Positions 17,746-24,378 of a DNA stretch of 32,273 bases are shown piece by piece. The notes beneath the pieces were generated by a model. The model was not told where the DNA came from. It saw nothing but the letters and a program-made list of their open reading frames with translations, and made no database searches. Position 1 is the stretch's first letter. Each line of letters opens with the position of its first letter. Position numbers and translations under genes: made by a program. The stretch is from Acidobacteriota bacterium (GTDB taxonomy: Bacteria > Acidobacteriota > UBA6911 > RPQK01 > DATIPO01), in NCBI GenBank assembly GCA_035471785.1, contig DATIPQ010000020.1, positions 1 through 32,273 of the forward strand. Direction: 5' to 3'.

Positions 17746-18681
17746 ATGGCAAAGTATCGTGTCCTCTCGATTGATGGAGGAGGCATCCGAGGGCTCCTCA
17801 CGACCGTCGTTCTTCAGAGAATCATCGCAACGCCGGGACTGGAGGATTTTCTCGAAGAGACCGATTTGATCGCCGGCACATCCACTGGCGGTCTGCTGGC
17901 GCTTGGGATCGCCCAGCAGCTCGACCTGGCCACAATCCGAGACTTGTACGTCGAGCGGGGGCCGAAGATCTTCGACGACTCTTGGCTGGACAACCTCGGG
18001 GATCTGGGCAAACTTCGAGGGGCCGACTATGGCATCAAGGGTCTTCGCCGGGAGTTGCGCAAGCTCTTTGGTAATACGACACTGGGCCAATTGAAAAAGC
18101 GTGTCTTGATCACAGCTTTTGATCTTGACAACGAGGACCCGAAGTCAGAGCGTCGTACCTGGAAGCCGAAGCTGTTCCACAACTTTCCCGGTCCCAATAG
18201 CGATCGGGGTTTCCGTGCGGCGGACGTCGGCTTATACTCCAGCGCCGCACCGACATACTTCCCCTCGGTCGACGGTTACGTTGACGGTGGCGTCTACGCC
18301 AGCAATCCGGCCATGTGTGCGCTTGCCCAAACCCAGGATGCCCGTTACAAACCGAATCCTTCGCTGGATGAAGTGTTCCTGCTGTCACTTGGAACAGGTG
18401 TGAGCTTGCAGTACATCAAAGGAAAGTCCCACGATTGGGGCTACGCGCAATGGATCAAGCCCTTGATCAGTCTCATGCTCGATGGGACTGCCGGAATCGC
18501 CGACTATCAGTGCCGCCAGATTCTAAGAAACCGCTACCGCCGCATCGCCCCGGTCTTCCCATCTGGAACGACTGTGCCTTTGGATGACGTCGACAAGATT
18601 CCTTACCTGATTGAGTTTGCAGAATCATTACCGATTGAGGAGGATATCAAGTGGCTGAAGCAAACCTGGGATCCTGCCTGA
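17746..18681 (+). CDS. Patatin-like phospholipase
   Basis: A 311-residue patatin-fold acyl hydrolase. The oxyanion-hole motif DGGGIRG is at residues 10-16, the nucleophile elbow GTSTG at 44-48 (Ser46), and the catalytic Asp180 in DGG at 180-182, so the Ser-Asp dyad is intact. No signal peptide or membrane helix is visible, so it is probably cytoplasmic and acts on phospholipid acyl esters. Its N-terminus (RVLSIDGGGIRGLL) resembles the stand-alone bacterial patatins that include effector lipases such as CapV. However, no cyclic-nucleotide synthase gene lies nearby, so a defence role is only a possibility. A strong AGGAGG lies 5 nt before ATG 17746. It sits in the accessory island between gene remnants. 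Confidence 0.9.
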   Translation: MAKYRVLSIDGGGIRGLLTTVVLQRIIATPGLEDFLEETDLIAGTSTGGLLALGIAQQLDLATIRDLYVERGPKIFDDSWLDNLGDLGKLRGADYGIKGLRRELRKLFGNTTLGQLKKRVLITAFDLDNEDPKSERRTWKPKLFHNFPGPNSDRGFRAADVGLYSSAAPTYFPSVDGYVDGGVYASNPAMCALAQTQDARYKPNPSLDEVFLLSLGTGVSLQYIKGKSHDWGYAQWIKPLISLMLDGTAGIADYQCRQILRNRYRRIAPVFPSGTTVPLDDVDKIPYLIEFAESLPIEEDIKWLKQTWDPA

Positions 18682-18836
18682 AAACGGCAACAGCGGGGCG
18701 AAGGCCGGCTTCGCACTCGGTGGTATCGCGCGGGGTATCTTTGCCCTCGGGTCGTGCAGCCATCGGGGTCGCCAGCCTGGGAGGTGTCGCGATCGGCATT
18801 GCCGCGCTCTGCGGTGCAGCCGCTGCTGCAGGTTGA
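18651..18836 (+). pseudogene. Broken glycine/alanine-rich repeat membrane protein
   Basis: Starting from a GTG overlapping the patatin 3' end, this 61-codon frame ends in RAAIGVASLGGVAIGIAALC, a repeat of the GGxAxGxxALGG kind. An earlier piece of the same repeat, KAGFALGGIARGIFALG (about 18699-18749), lies in a different frame. Two compensating single-base shifts (near 18695 and 18751) would join them into one regular repeat. I therefore read this as a degraded or error-containing gene for a small Gly-rich hydrophobic protein. The real function of such proteins is unknown. Confidence 0.38.
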
Positions 18837-19143
18837 GCCCTTTGCCGGTCTGATTCTGCTGGGTTTCGCAGTCTTGAGTGCCTTGGCGAGCTTCCAAGTA
18901 AGCGGCAAAGCAATTGTCTCGGAAGAGGGCATCGAATACAGAAAGCCGTTCTTGTCAGGTAAGTCCGTTCGGTGGCGAGGTATTTCCGGTGTGAAGGAGA
19001 CTACAACGAACGTCACCTTCGCAGCGCACGCAAGGATGAGAATGCCCTCGGGCTCCACACTGCGGCCGGCTTTCAAGAAGGCCGTGGAGGACCTGAGGAA
19101 CGCCCTGCTGGATCATATCCTGGGCGAGAAGGGGTGGGACTAG
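18754..19143 (+). CDS. Hypothetical membrane protein with PH-like C-terminus
   Basis: Not recognised with confidence. The frame of 129 codons starts at GTG 18754. Its first about 25 codons are an out-of-phase reading of the glycine-rich repeat, so the true start is unclear. From about residue 30 it shows one hydrophobic segment (AGLILLGFAVLSALASF). A strand-rich domain follows (AIVSEEGIEYRKPFLSGKSV, then RWRGISGVKETTTN), resembling small bacterial PH-like/YcxB-type domains, and it closes with a helix (FKKAVEDLRNALLDHI). It may be the 3' part of the broken gene at 18651. Its stop TAG overlaps the stop of the convergent minus-strand gene. Confidence 0.45.
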   Translation: MQPSGSPAWEVSRSALPRSAVQPLLQVEPFAGLILLGFAVLSALASFQVSGKAIVSEEGIEYRKPFLSGKSVRWRGISGVKETTTNVTFAAHARMRMPSGSTLRPAFKKAVEDLRNALLDHILGEKGWD

Positions 19144-19595
19144 CGGATTCGCAGTTTCTTTGAGAAGCTCAACCCGTTGATACTGGCTTCCAGTTTGACC
19201 TTGCGTCTGCGCTCCCAAAAGCCGGGCGGTATAGGGAAGTAAATCTCTACTACGTTAGGTCCAACCGTAGCGGCCTTGAGGATCCCCTTCTTCTTCCCCG
19301 GAAGAGTAGTACCCGGTTCGGAGAACCGCTTGGCCTCGATGCCTTCTAGAAAGGCTTGCCGATCCACGTCCGAGAACTCCGGAGTCGTGCCGCCCAAGGC
19401 AGGTTGAAACCCCAGCCTGACGATGGCCCAGCGGGTCGTGTCATAGTCGAGTTCGCATGCCGTGTTGAGTTCGGGATCGACTAGAAGAGCGAAGTAGCGA
19501 AACCCGCCCAAAGCGGGTCCTGCAAATCCAGCCTCAAGACGATCCGCAGCGTTGCAGGGCGGCGAAGCGATCAGGAATAGAGCGAATAGGAGCAT
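19140..19595 (-). CDS. Hypothetical secreted protein
   Basis: Not recognised. The 151-residue product has a short signal peptide (MLLFALFLIASPPCNAA) and a mature domain of about 134 residues. The mature part contains YFPIPPGFWERRRKVKLEAS near the C-terminus, suggesting a beta-rich exported domain. One Cys pair (signal-proximal, and TACELDY) may be relevant to export. It lies on the opposite strand to its island neighbours. Its stop codon shares bases with the stop of the plus-strand gene ending at 19143. Confidence 0.6.
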   Translation of the reverse strand: MLLFALFLIASPPCNAADRLEAGFAGPALGGFRYFALLVDPELNTACELDYDTTRWAIVRLGFQPALGGTTPEFSDVDRQAFLEGIEAKRFSEPGTTLPGKKKGILKAATVGPNVVEIYFPIPPGFWERRRKVKLEASINGLSFSKKLRIR

Positions 19596-19664
19596 GAGGT
19601 ACTAACTTCAACGCGGGAAAGTGGTCGCTCCCCTCAAAAAAAGGTTTCCTTCCGTTTTGCACAG

Positions 19665-19808
19665 ATGGTGTGCAACTGGCAAACTTGCGCAGGACGGTAT
19701 CTGTTCTGCGTGGTCATCCGGTTTCCCGACGGCAAGGGATTCCCGGTCACAGCTCGCGAAATGACTCGACGGGAGAAGGCAAGATTCAAGAAATGGAAAA
19801 GGAAATGA
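19665..19808 (+). pseudogene. BrnT-like toxin, C-terminal remnant
   Basis: A 47-codon frame whose last 37 residues match the C-terminal part of BrnT-type RNase toxins: GRYLFCVVIRFPDG, then PVTAREMTRREKARFKKW, ending in the basic tail KRK. Full BrnT proteins are about 90-100 residues and start with a Tyr/Phe-rich segment with catalytic residues in the first half. That half is absent: upstream of 19665 the frame continues into unrelated sequence without a start. The stop TGA (19806-19808) overlaps the antitoxin ATG as ATGA, the normal toxin-antitoxin arrangement. So the toxin appears to have been lost by 5' deletion. The family call rests on motif likeness only. Confidence 0.55.
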
Positions 19809-20065
19809 GACCACCGCGCATCCCCGAGACCGACTCGATTGAAGAACTCGCTCAGTTTTGGGACACGCATGACTTGACGGATTTCGAGGACGATCTCGAA
19901 GAAGTCACTGAGCGGGTGTTCATCCGTGGAAAATCGGTGACTGTTCCCATCAAACTAGACACACAGGATGTTCAAGCACTCAAGCGGATTGCCGAGTCCA
20001 GGGGCGTAGGGGAAAGGACTCTTCTTCGTCAGTGGGTTCGCGAGCGGCTGCGCAAGTCGTCCTAG
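19805..20065 (+). CDS. BrnA/CopG-type antitoxin
   Basis: An 86-residue protein with the typical antitoxin opening IPETDSIEELAQFWDTHDLT (residues 5-24) and a C-terminal ribbon-helix-helix DNA-binding region (VPIKLDTQDVQALKRIAESR, then GVGERTLLRQWVRERL). Antitoxins of this PF12441/BrnA type bind their toxin and repress their own promoter. Start: ATG 19805 overlaps the toxin-remnant stop; ATG 19793 is an alternative 4 codons upstream. It appears intact although its partner is truncated, so it may now act only as a regulator or antitoxin in trans. Its stop is 14 nt before the attC-like site at 20079. Confidence 0.78.
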   Translation: MRPPRIPETDSIEELAQFWDTHDLTDFEDDLEEVTERVFIRGKSVTVPIKLDTQDVQALKRIAESRGVGERTLLRQWVRERLRKSS

Positions 20066-20078
20066 GAACGGAAGGAGC

Positions 20079-20170
20079 GCCGAACAAGTGGCTGCACCAG
20101 ACGGCGGCCACCTCATTCTCCTGAATCTTCAGGGAAGTAGCCGCCGCCGGTGAGCCACAGAGCGTTGTGA
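20079..20170 (+). other. attC-like integron recombination site 1
   Basis: A 92-bp imperfect palindrome just after the antitoxin stop. The left end is GCCGAAC (20079-20085), the right end GTTGTGA (20164-20170). After a 2-nt spacer the left arm GTGGCT, an unpaired G (20094), CACC and then GGCGGC faces the right arm GCCGCC, GGTG, AGCCAC (20140-20158). A 5-nt spacer then leads to GTT. Long inverted arms, an extrahelical base in the left arm and short AAC/GTT boxes are the defining marks of attC. The boxes fit RYYYAAC (6 of 7) and GTTRRRY (5 of 7). It would mark the end of the toxin-antitoxin cassette. Confidence 0.72.
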
Positions 20171-20213
20171 GGCTCAGGAAGCGAAGCTTTGAGGGGATAA
20201 GGCGACTTCAATA

Positions 20214-20585
20214 ATGCTTCGAGGTAGGCCCTACGCTCATTTTCATAGACTGTTTCCTCAGGCTGGAGCTCCAGACGACATGGATATTGCTCAAGCCGGA
20301 AGTCTGCTGAGTTCGCTGGGAGACGATTTACGAATTTTAGAGGCGCCGCTGCGTGGCGCCTGCATCAAGCTAACGTTGCATGGCATTCCCGTTATCATTG
20401 AGATTGGATATGCCAGGATTCCCGAACGGTACGTTCTGGAGGTTCATATCCTCGCCAGGATGACCGAGATAGCGGGTGACCGGATCGCTGCCGAGGTTGC
20501 CCAACAATTGGGAGGTTCTGCCGATTGTTGGGAGCATATCCGCTATGCAGCTGACGTCGTGCCATTGGCGTGCTGTTCCGAATGA
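20214..20585 (+). CDS. Hypothetical protein (cassette gene)
   Basis: Not recognised. A 123-residue soluble protein, slightly acidic, with alternating strand-like (ACIKLTLHGIPVIIEIGYAR) and helix-like (RIAAEVAQQLGG) segments. An internal ATG at 20280 is an alternative start and would give a 101-residue product. The stop TGA overlaps the ATG of the next gene (ATGA), so the two form a coupled pair. Both lie between the two attC-like sites, so they are probably cassette-borne. Confidence 0.6.
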   Translation: MLRGRPYAHFHRLFPQAGAPDDMDIAQAGSLLSSLGDDLRILEAPLRGACIKLTLHGIPVIIEIGYARIPERYVLEVHILARMTEIAGDRIAAEVAQQLGGSADCWEHIRYAADVVPLACCSE

Positions 20586-20935
20586 TGGACCTACATACGA
20601 GTAATCCCCAGCAAGAAGATCTTTCTACCCATCCCATGCCCGACGTGCGTCTCGCGAATGTGTTCGCGGCGGGGTACAACGAAGTCCAGAAGCGTTACCC
20701 GAATAGAACGGAGGAGTATGTGAACAACTTTCGCCAAGCCGCCACCGACATCCGAGAGCTTTGGGACACCCTTCAACTGCCTGCTCCCAGTTTCGCTGAT
20801 TGGCGCGATGACATCGGCAACGATGTTGTCACCTATCGGAAGACGCTAGACGAGTTGGAGGATTCTTGCCTAGACAGATTCGCTTGGCAAAGAGCAGATG
20901 AGATTAGGGCGAGAACAGGACAACACCCGCGATAA
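20582..20935 (+). CDS. Hypothetical protein, second gene of a coupled pair
   Basis: Not recognised. A product of about 117 residues, mostly helical and rich in charged residues (for example RYPNRTEEYVNNFRQAATDI, then DELEDSCLDRFAWQRADEIR). The start ATG 20582 overlaps the upstream stop codon; a GTG at 20570 is less likely. The pair organisation (two small genes overlapping by 4 nt in a mobile setting) is like that of toxin-antitoxin or immunity modules, but no motif supports a named family. The stop is followed by a hairpin-like CGCGATAAATCGCG at 20929-20942. Confidence 0.62.
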   Translation: MMDLHTSNPQQEDLSTHPMPDVRLANVFAAGYNEVQKRYPNRTEEYVNNFRQAATDIRELWDTLQLPAPSFADWRDDIGNDVVTYRKTLDELEDSCLDRFAWQRADEIRARTGQHPR

Positions 20936-21046
20936 ATCGCGCCGCTGATTCACGACGTTCGGCTGTCAATTCAGGACGATCAGTGCCGTGCGGGGTGGTG
21001 TGCTCGGGCTGCTGTTTGACACTCCATTCGTGCTATCCTTCGTAGT

Positions 21047-21253
21047 ATGGAGACACGCGGGACAGTTCATGGGCAAAGAGTGGAGCTGGAGAAGCCGGTT
21101 CCCAGCCTGGAGGGCAAGCGAGTTCGCGTGCGGCTTGAACTCCTCGATGAGGAACGGAATCTTTCCCCCGCACAGCAAGCGGAGCTTTGGCGCGAGTGGG
21201 TTGAATCGGGACCGCAAGGCCCGATCGAAGATGACGGCGATGGTTGGCCGTGA
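21047..21253 (+). CDS. Antitoxin of a MazF-like pair
   Basis: A 68-residue acidic protein (METRGTVHGQRVELEKPVPS, then a basic strand and the acidic tail EDDGDGWP). The N-terminal GTVHGQRVEL segment resembles short antitoxins that accompany PemK/MazF toxins. Its stop TGA (21251-21253) overlaps the toxin start as GTGA. There is no clear ribosome-binding site. An extended -10 (TGCTATCCT, 21031-21039) lies so close that transcription would begin almost at the ATG, so the mRNA may be leaderless. Confidence 0.68.
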   Translation: METRGTVHGQRVELEKPVPSLEGKRVRVRLELLDEERNLSPAQQAELWREWVESGPQGPIEDDGDGWP

Positions 21254-21573
21254 TTGATCGGGGCGACATCCGCTGGTTCCGATTTGACCGTCCGGACAAG
21301 CGACGCCCAGTTCTTGTGGTGGGTCGGTCGGATCTATTGCCGAGTTGGCCGCTCGTTCCTGTCATTCCGCTGTCTAGCCAAATTCGTGATCTGCCCTGGG
21401 AGCTTCGGTTGGGACCGGACGACGGTCTACCTGGTCCTTGCGTAATGAAACCGGAGTGGATTCGCTCGGTCCCAAGAGAACAACTGGGCCCATGGCTGGC
21501 AGAATTGCCTGAGGAGAAGTGGCCGGAGGTCACGCGAATTGTTGTCGACATCCTGGGCCTGTCGCTGACGTAA
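21250..21573 (+). CDS. PemK/MazF-family endoribonuclease toxin
   Basis: A 107-residue protein with the MazF-type beta-barrel signature: RGDIRWFRFD at the start, KRRPVLVVGRSD (conserved Arg before PVLVV), PLVPVIPLSSQIRD and the closing helix region. MazF-like toxins cleave single-stranded RNA at specific short sites, and the adjacent antitoxin neutralises them. The start GTG 21250 overlaps the antitoxin stop; an in-frame TTG at 21244 is less likely. The stop TAA at 21571-21573 lies 5 nt before attC-like site 2, as expected for the last gene of an integron cassette. Confidence 0.82.
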   Translation: MIDRGDIRWFRFDRPDKRRPVLVVGRSDLLPSWPLVPVIPLSSQIRDLPWELRLGPDDGLPGPCVMKPEWIRSVPREQLGPWLAELPEEKWPEVTRIVVDILGLSLT

Positions 21574-21578
21574 CCGGT

Positions 21579-21668
21579 GTCGAACATGCGCTTGAAGCTG
21601 GCGCTGAGGACCCAGATAGACTGATCTGCTGGAGAAAGGCGGCGCAACTTAAGCGCTGATCGTTATGC
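21579..21668 (+). other. attC-like integron recombination site 2
   Basis: A 90-bp imperfect palindrome directly after the toxin stop. The left box is GTCGAAC (21579-21585), the right box GTTATGC (21662-21668). The left arm GCGCTT, an unpaired G (21594), AAG and GCGC face GGCGC, CTT and AAGCGC on the right (about 21641-21656), followed by a 5-nt spacer. Spacers (2 nt left, 5 nt right), the position of the extra base (9 nt after AAC) and total length match site 1, while the arm sequences differ. Such conservation of shape without sequence is typical of attC sites. Confidence 0.72.
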
Positions 21669-21737
21669 CGGGAGATCGGGAGAAGAGGGATGAAGGTACT
21701 TGCCCTCCGCTGCAGCAATCGCGATCTCGCGTACGCC

Positions 21738-22022
21738 CTAGTCGCAGGCACCAAACAGGCGCCTGCCGTAGAACAGAGATCGCTGGACTGCACCACCTGT
21801 CGAGCAGGGAAGTGACTGCCGGCCAAGATTCCCGCTGATTTGCAGGATCAGGCCAACGTGCTCCTGAGACACCGCCGAAGCCACCACTTGGGAGAGGCCA
21901 TTCGCGAGCCTGGAGTCGCCCGAATTCGTTACATCGATCTTGCTGTCGTCCAGTTTGAGCACCGTGGCACTTAGGTGGCAGATGGATGAAAGAGCTATTA
22001 ACGCAATTTCCAAGGCTCTCAT
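21738..22022 (-). CDS. Hypothetical small exported protein
   Basis: Not recognised. A 94-residue frame starting at ATG 22020-22022, overlapping the stop of the upstream gene as ATGA. It opens with a hydrophobic signal-like stretch (MRALEIALIALSSICHLSA) and continues with a Ser/Gly-rich part. The coupling and the signal peptide support a real gene, although the C-terminus (SLFYGRRLFGACD) looks unconstrained. It would be the second gene of a two-gene minus-strand unit. Confidence 0.48.
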   Translation of the reverse strand: MRALEIALIALSSICHLSATVLKLDDSKIDVTNSGDSRLANGLSQVVASAVSQEHVGLILQISGNLGRQSLPCSTGGAVQRSLFYGRRLFGACD

Positions 22023-22618
22023 CGTCTGTTCTCCTGGCGCGGCTGCTGATCAAATTCCTCCAGCACCTCGAAGTACTCGTATTCGGGCGTGGGGAAGGCG
22101 ATCAACTCGATGGTTGGACGAATCTCTTCCTCGAGAAAGCCTTCAATCGAATTACGAGACACTCCCTCCGCTTCCAGTTCCTGAAGCATCGTGTAGTAGA
22201 TGTCCCTCAGCCGATGTACCCCGCGACGCGTAAACTCCATCTGGATTCGCGTGAATTCGGCGGGGCTCTTGTCCCTGATCTTGATGTAGTCGAGCCGGTA
22301 GGTCTTCAGCACTCTGGCCAATAGCGCTGCCCGCTCAAGGCTTCGGGATGCCTCGCTTTCGGGAAGTATCCCGAGTTCGTGCGCGAGCACATTCCAAGAC
22401 GCCTCTCCCCGCGTGTAAACTTCAAAAGCGTGCTCAAAGAAGCTCTCGACCACGGTAAACTTTGGGATCTCAGCGCCCGTACGCCGATAGACATTCTCGC
22501 TCTCGGGCCCTGGAACCCTCAGAATTTTCTCAGTTTTGCCAGCCTCTTGGGCCGCCGCTGAAACAAGAAAGCAAAGCGAAAACAGAAGTCCGAGGATCCA
22601 TGATCTGCGATTTCTCAT
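22019..22618 (-). CDS. Hypothetical secreted protein
   Basis: Not recognised. A 199-residue product with a good signal peptide (residues 1 to about 23, cut at SAAAQ) and a helical, charged mature part. The mature part contains HRLRDIYYTMLQELEAEGVS, and the C-terminal tail is hydrophilic (EEFDQQPRQENRR). GGAGGAG lies 6-7 nt before the start. A -10-like TACAAT on the minus strand (22694-22699) would give a leader of about 70 nt. It lies in the last part of the accessory island, next to the tRNA genes, and is coupled to the small gene at 21738. Confidence 0.7.
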   Translation of the reverse strand: MRNRRSWILGLLFSLCFLVSAAAQEAGKTEKILRVPGPESENVYRRTGAEIPKFTVVESFFEHAFEVYTRGEASWNVLAHELGILPESEASRSLERAALLARVLKTYRLDYIKIRDKSPAEFTRIQMEFTRRGVHRLRDIYYTMLQELEAEGVSRNSIEGFLEEEIRPTIELIAFPTPEYEYFEVLEEFDQQPRQENRR

Positions 22619-23014
22619 GATCTACTCCTCCGCGAATTTGTTGGGTCAGTCTTTCTTGACTCTGGCCACCGTGCCGCAGGAAAGCCAAAGAATATTGTAA
22701 TGTAATTTCGTTTAAACAAAATAAGGTCTAGGCATGTCGCTTGGAAATTTCAAGAGATTCGTTCATTTTTGCACCAGATAAAGCACGACGCGACGCCCAC
22801 GTTCCGAACGGCGAAACGCAATTTCGGCCTATCCTCAGCTCTTTGGCGTCCTCCCGTCTCCACTCCATCGGGCAAGCCGAGCGCGAAGCTGTGGCCGTTT
22901 TCGAGCGGGCAAGCGGCAAAGTCTCACACGCGGCTCTTACACAGTGAGACGGCGCATTCCTTTCACCAAATCAGCAAACTAGAAAAAACTCAGGAAAGCC
23001 GCGGGTTTAGAGGG
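22619..23014. other. Intergenic stretch between island and tRNAs
   Basis: No gene can be supported. The left half is AT-rich (about 22690-22732, including GTTTAAAC) and may hold the promoter of the minus-strand gene at 22618. Open frames of about 65 codons exist on both strands at 22728-22947; neither has a ribosome-binding site or protein-like composition. The boundary position next to two tRNA genes would suit an insertion edge, but no direct repeat of a tRNA end was found. Confidence 0.5.
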
Positions 23015-23091
<77 letters not shown>

Positions 23092-23103
23092 GCAGGGGGA
23101 GGT

Positions 23104-23180
23104 TGGGGTGGGCGACGGGGATTGAACCCGCGACCACTGGAACCACAATCCAGCGCTCTACCAGCTGAGCTACGCCCACC
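23104..23180 (-). tRNA. tRNA-His (anticodon GTG)
   Basis: Minus strand. The acceptor GTGGGCG pairs with CGCCCAC. The extra 5' G (G-1, at 23180) faces C73, the identity element of tRNA-His. The anticodon arm is CTGGA-TTGTGGT-TCCAG with anticodon GTG; the T arm is GCGGG-TTCAATC-CCCGT. The CCA end is encoded at 23104-23106. Confidence 0.96.
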
Positions 23181-23284
23181 TCACTTCGAAGGGAAGAAGT
23201 ATACCTGCTTCGCCCAAGGCTTCGCAACTGCCAAACTCCAACCTCCAACTCCCAAAAAAGGCCGATGCCAACGGGGCTCCCTGC

Positions 23285-23968
23285 TTAAGGCAACTTGTCG
23301 AAGAGGGCCTGGCCGTGGGAGGGGTTGGTGGGGACTTGGTGCTGGAAGAGGATCTGCTCCGGGTCGAGGCGCTTGCCGTAGTAGTCCTTGATGGCCTTGC
23401 CGTCGTTGCGGACGCTCGATCCGTCCAGGGAGATTCCCGCGAAAAGTCCCTTGGTGCGTGCGTAGGCCAGGATGTCGGCGTTGAGGGCCACGTCGGTGTC
23501 GGCGGTGGCTTGGCGTCCTACCGGGCCGGCGGCCACCGAGGCGTCTCCGCCCAGGGTGAATTCGCTGCGCACCAGGCTCCTGGCTCCCTTTTCGCTCATG
23601 ATGAAAAGGACCAAGTCGGAACTCTGGCCGCCGATCTGAAGTCCGAAGCTGCCGCCGCTGATGGTGAGGAAGCTGAGAGGACTCCACTTGCCCGAATCGT
23701 TGCGGCAGGTCACCACGCCCTTGCCGTGCTTGCCGCCGAAGATGAAAGCGCCCTTTTTGAGGGCCGGGATGACGGCTACGCATTGGGCGTCTTTGAGGAG
23801 GCGTTCGGGGACGCCCTGGTCGGGGGCGTTGATGAGCTGCCCGTAGACTTCTCCGGAATCCTCGACCCGCTCGATCAGCTTCTTGTCGATGGCCAGGGCC
23901 CATCCGGCGCCGAGAAGCGATACCACAACGACTGCCAACACCGTCACTCGAATATTGCCTGCTATCAT
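23285..23968 (-). CDS. SYLF-domain (Ysc84-like) lipid-binding protein
   Basis: A 227-residue protein with a signal peptide or N-terminal anchor (residues 1-26). The SYLF domain covers nearly all the rest: CVAVIPALKKGAFIFGGKHG, GVVTCRNDSGKWSPLSFL, ISGGSFGLQIGGQSSDLVLF, and the ending GLFAGISLDGSSVRND followed by YYGKRLDPEQIL. SYLF domains bind phosphoinositides in eukaryotes; bacterial members are exported and of unknown role, probably membrane-associated. GGAGAG is seen upstream of the ATG. It is divergent from the dehydrogenase gene, with repeat copy C between them. Confidence 0.9.
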   Translation of the reverse strand: MIAGNIRVTVLAVVVVSLLGAGWALAIDKKLIERVEDSGEVYGQLINAPDQGVPERLLKDAQCVAVIPALKKGAFIFGGKHGKGVVTCRNDSGKWSPLSFLTISGGSFGLQIGGQSSDLVLFIMSEKGARSLVRSEFTLGGDASVAAGPVGRQATADTDVALNADILAYARTKGLFAGISLDGSSVRNDGKAIKDYYGKRLDPEQILFQHQVPTNPSHGQALFDKLP

Positions 23969-24090
23969 TGCCTGCTCTCCTTCAAAGCTCTGCGCTCCTT
24001 ACTCTGCCTGTTGCGCCTCGGGCCTCGGAATCCTGCTTCAACAACAGCATACTGCAAAAGAGGCTTTTCGGCAGCTTGAGGCGGGTTCAG

Positions 24091-24218
24091 GACCGCCGCA
24101 GGGATGCGCCTACCACCAGGCTTGTCTTCATCGCTTCTTTGAGGCTTGTCGCTCCCTGGAAGGCGGGTGGCCCTCCCCCGGACTCCTGCTACCTTCCAGG
24201 AACCGACCAGCTTCCGGA
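24091..24218. repeat. Dispersed TIR repeat, copy C (partial)
   Basis: A short, one-sided copy. The left terminal repeat is present at 24091-24117 (GACCGCCGCAGGGATGCGCC then TACCACC). One module follows (to about 24186). CCAGGAACCGACCAGCT (24197-24213) also occurs in copy D. No right terminal repeat is found. It lies between the divergent SYLF and dehydrogenase genes. The rest of the gap (24219-24366) holds nothing I can name. Confidence 0.7.
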
Positions 24219-24366
24219 AGCTCGAGAGACGGCTGGCTTCGACCGACGCTTTCCAGTATCCTAAAATCGCATTCCGGGCTGGCTGGCTGGGCGTCCATGG
24301 CAATGCCCGCTTCCTTCGCCAGCCCCCCTCAAAAGGGGTCCCCAGAGGATCCCACGACAAGGATTT

Positions 24367-24371
24367 GGAGG
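24367..24371 (+). promoter_or_regulatory. Ribosome-binding site deciding a TTG start
   Basis: GGAGG lies 7 nt before TTG 24379. With this start the protein is aligned so that the catalytic Lys falls at residue 80, the position known in leucine dehydrogenases. No ATG or GTG gives as good a fit. Confidence 0.75.
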
Positions 24372-24378
24372 AAACCAA

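Noticed and set aside
17746-19143. CBASS operon (patatin effector with cyclase)
   Set aside because: No cyclic-nucleotide synthase, ubiquitin-like or HORMA gene is present next to the patatin gene.
19605-19660. Third attC-like site before the toxin remnant
   Set aside because: AAC and GTT boxes can be picked out, but the arms do not pair with the geometry of the two good sites.
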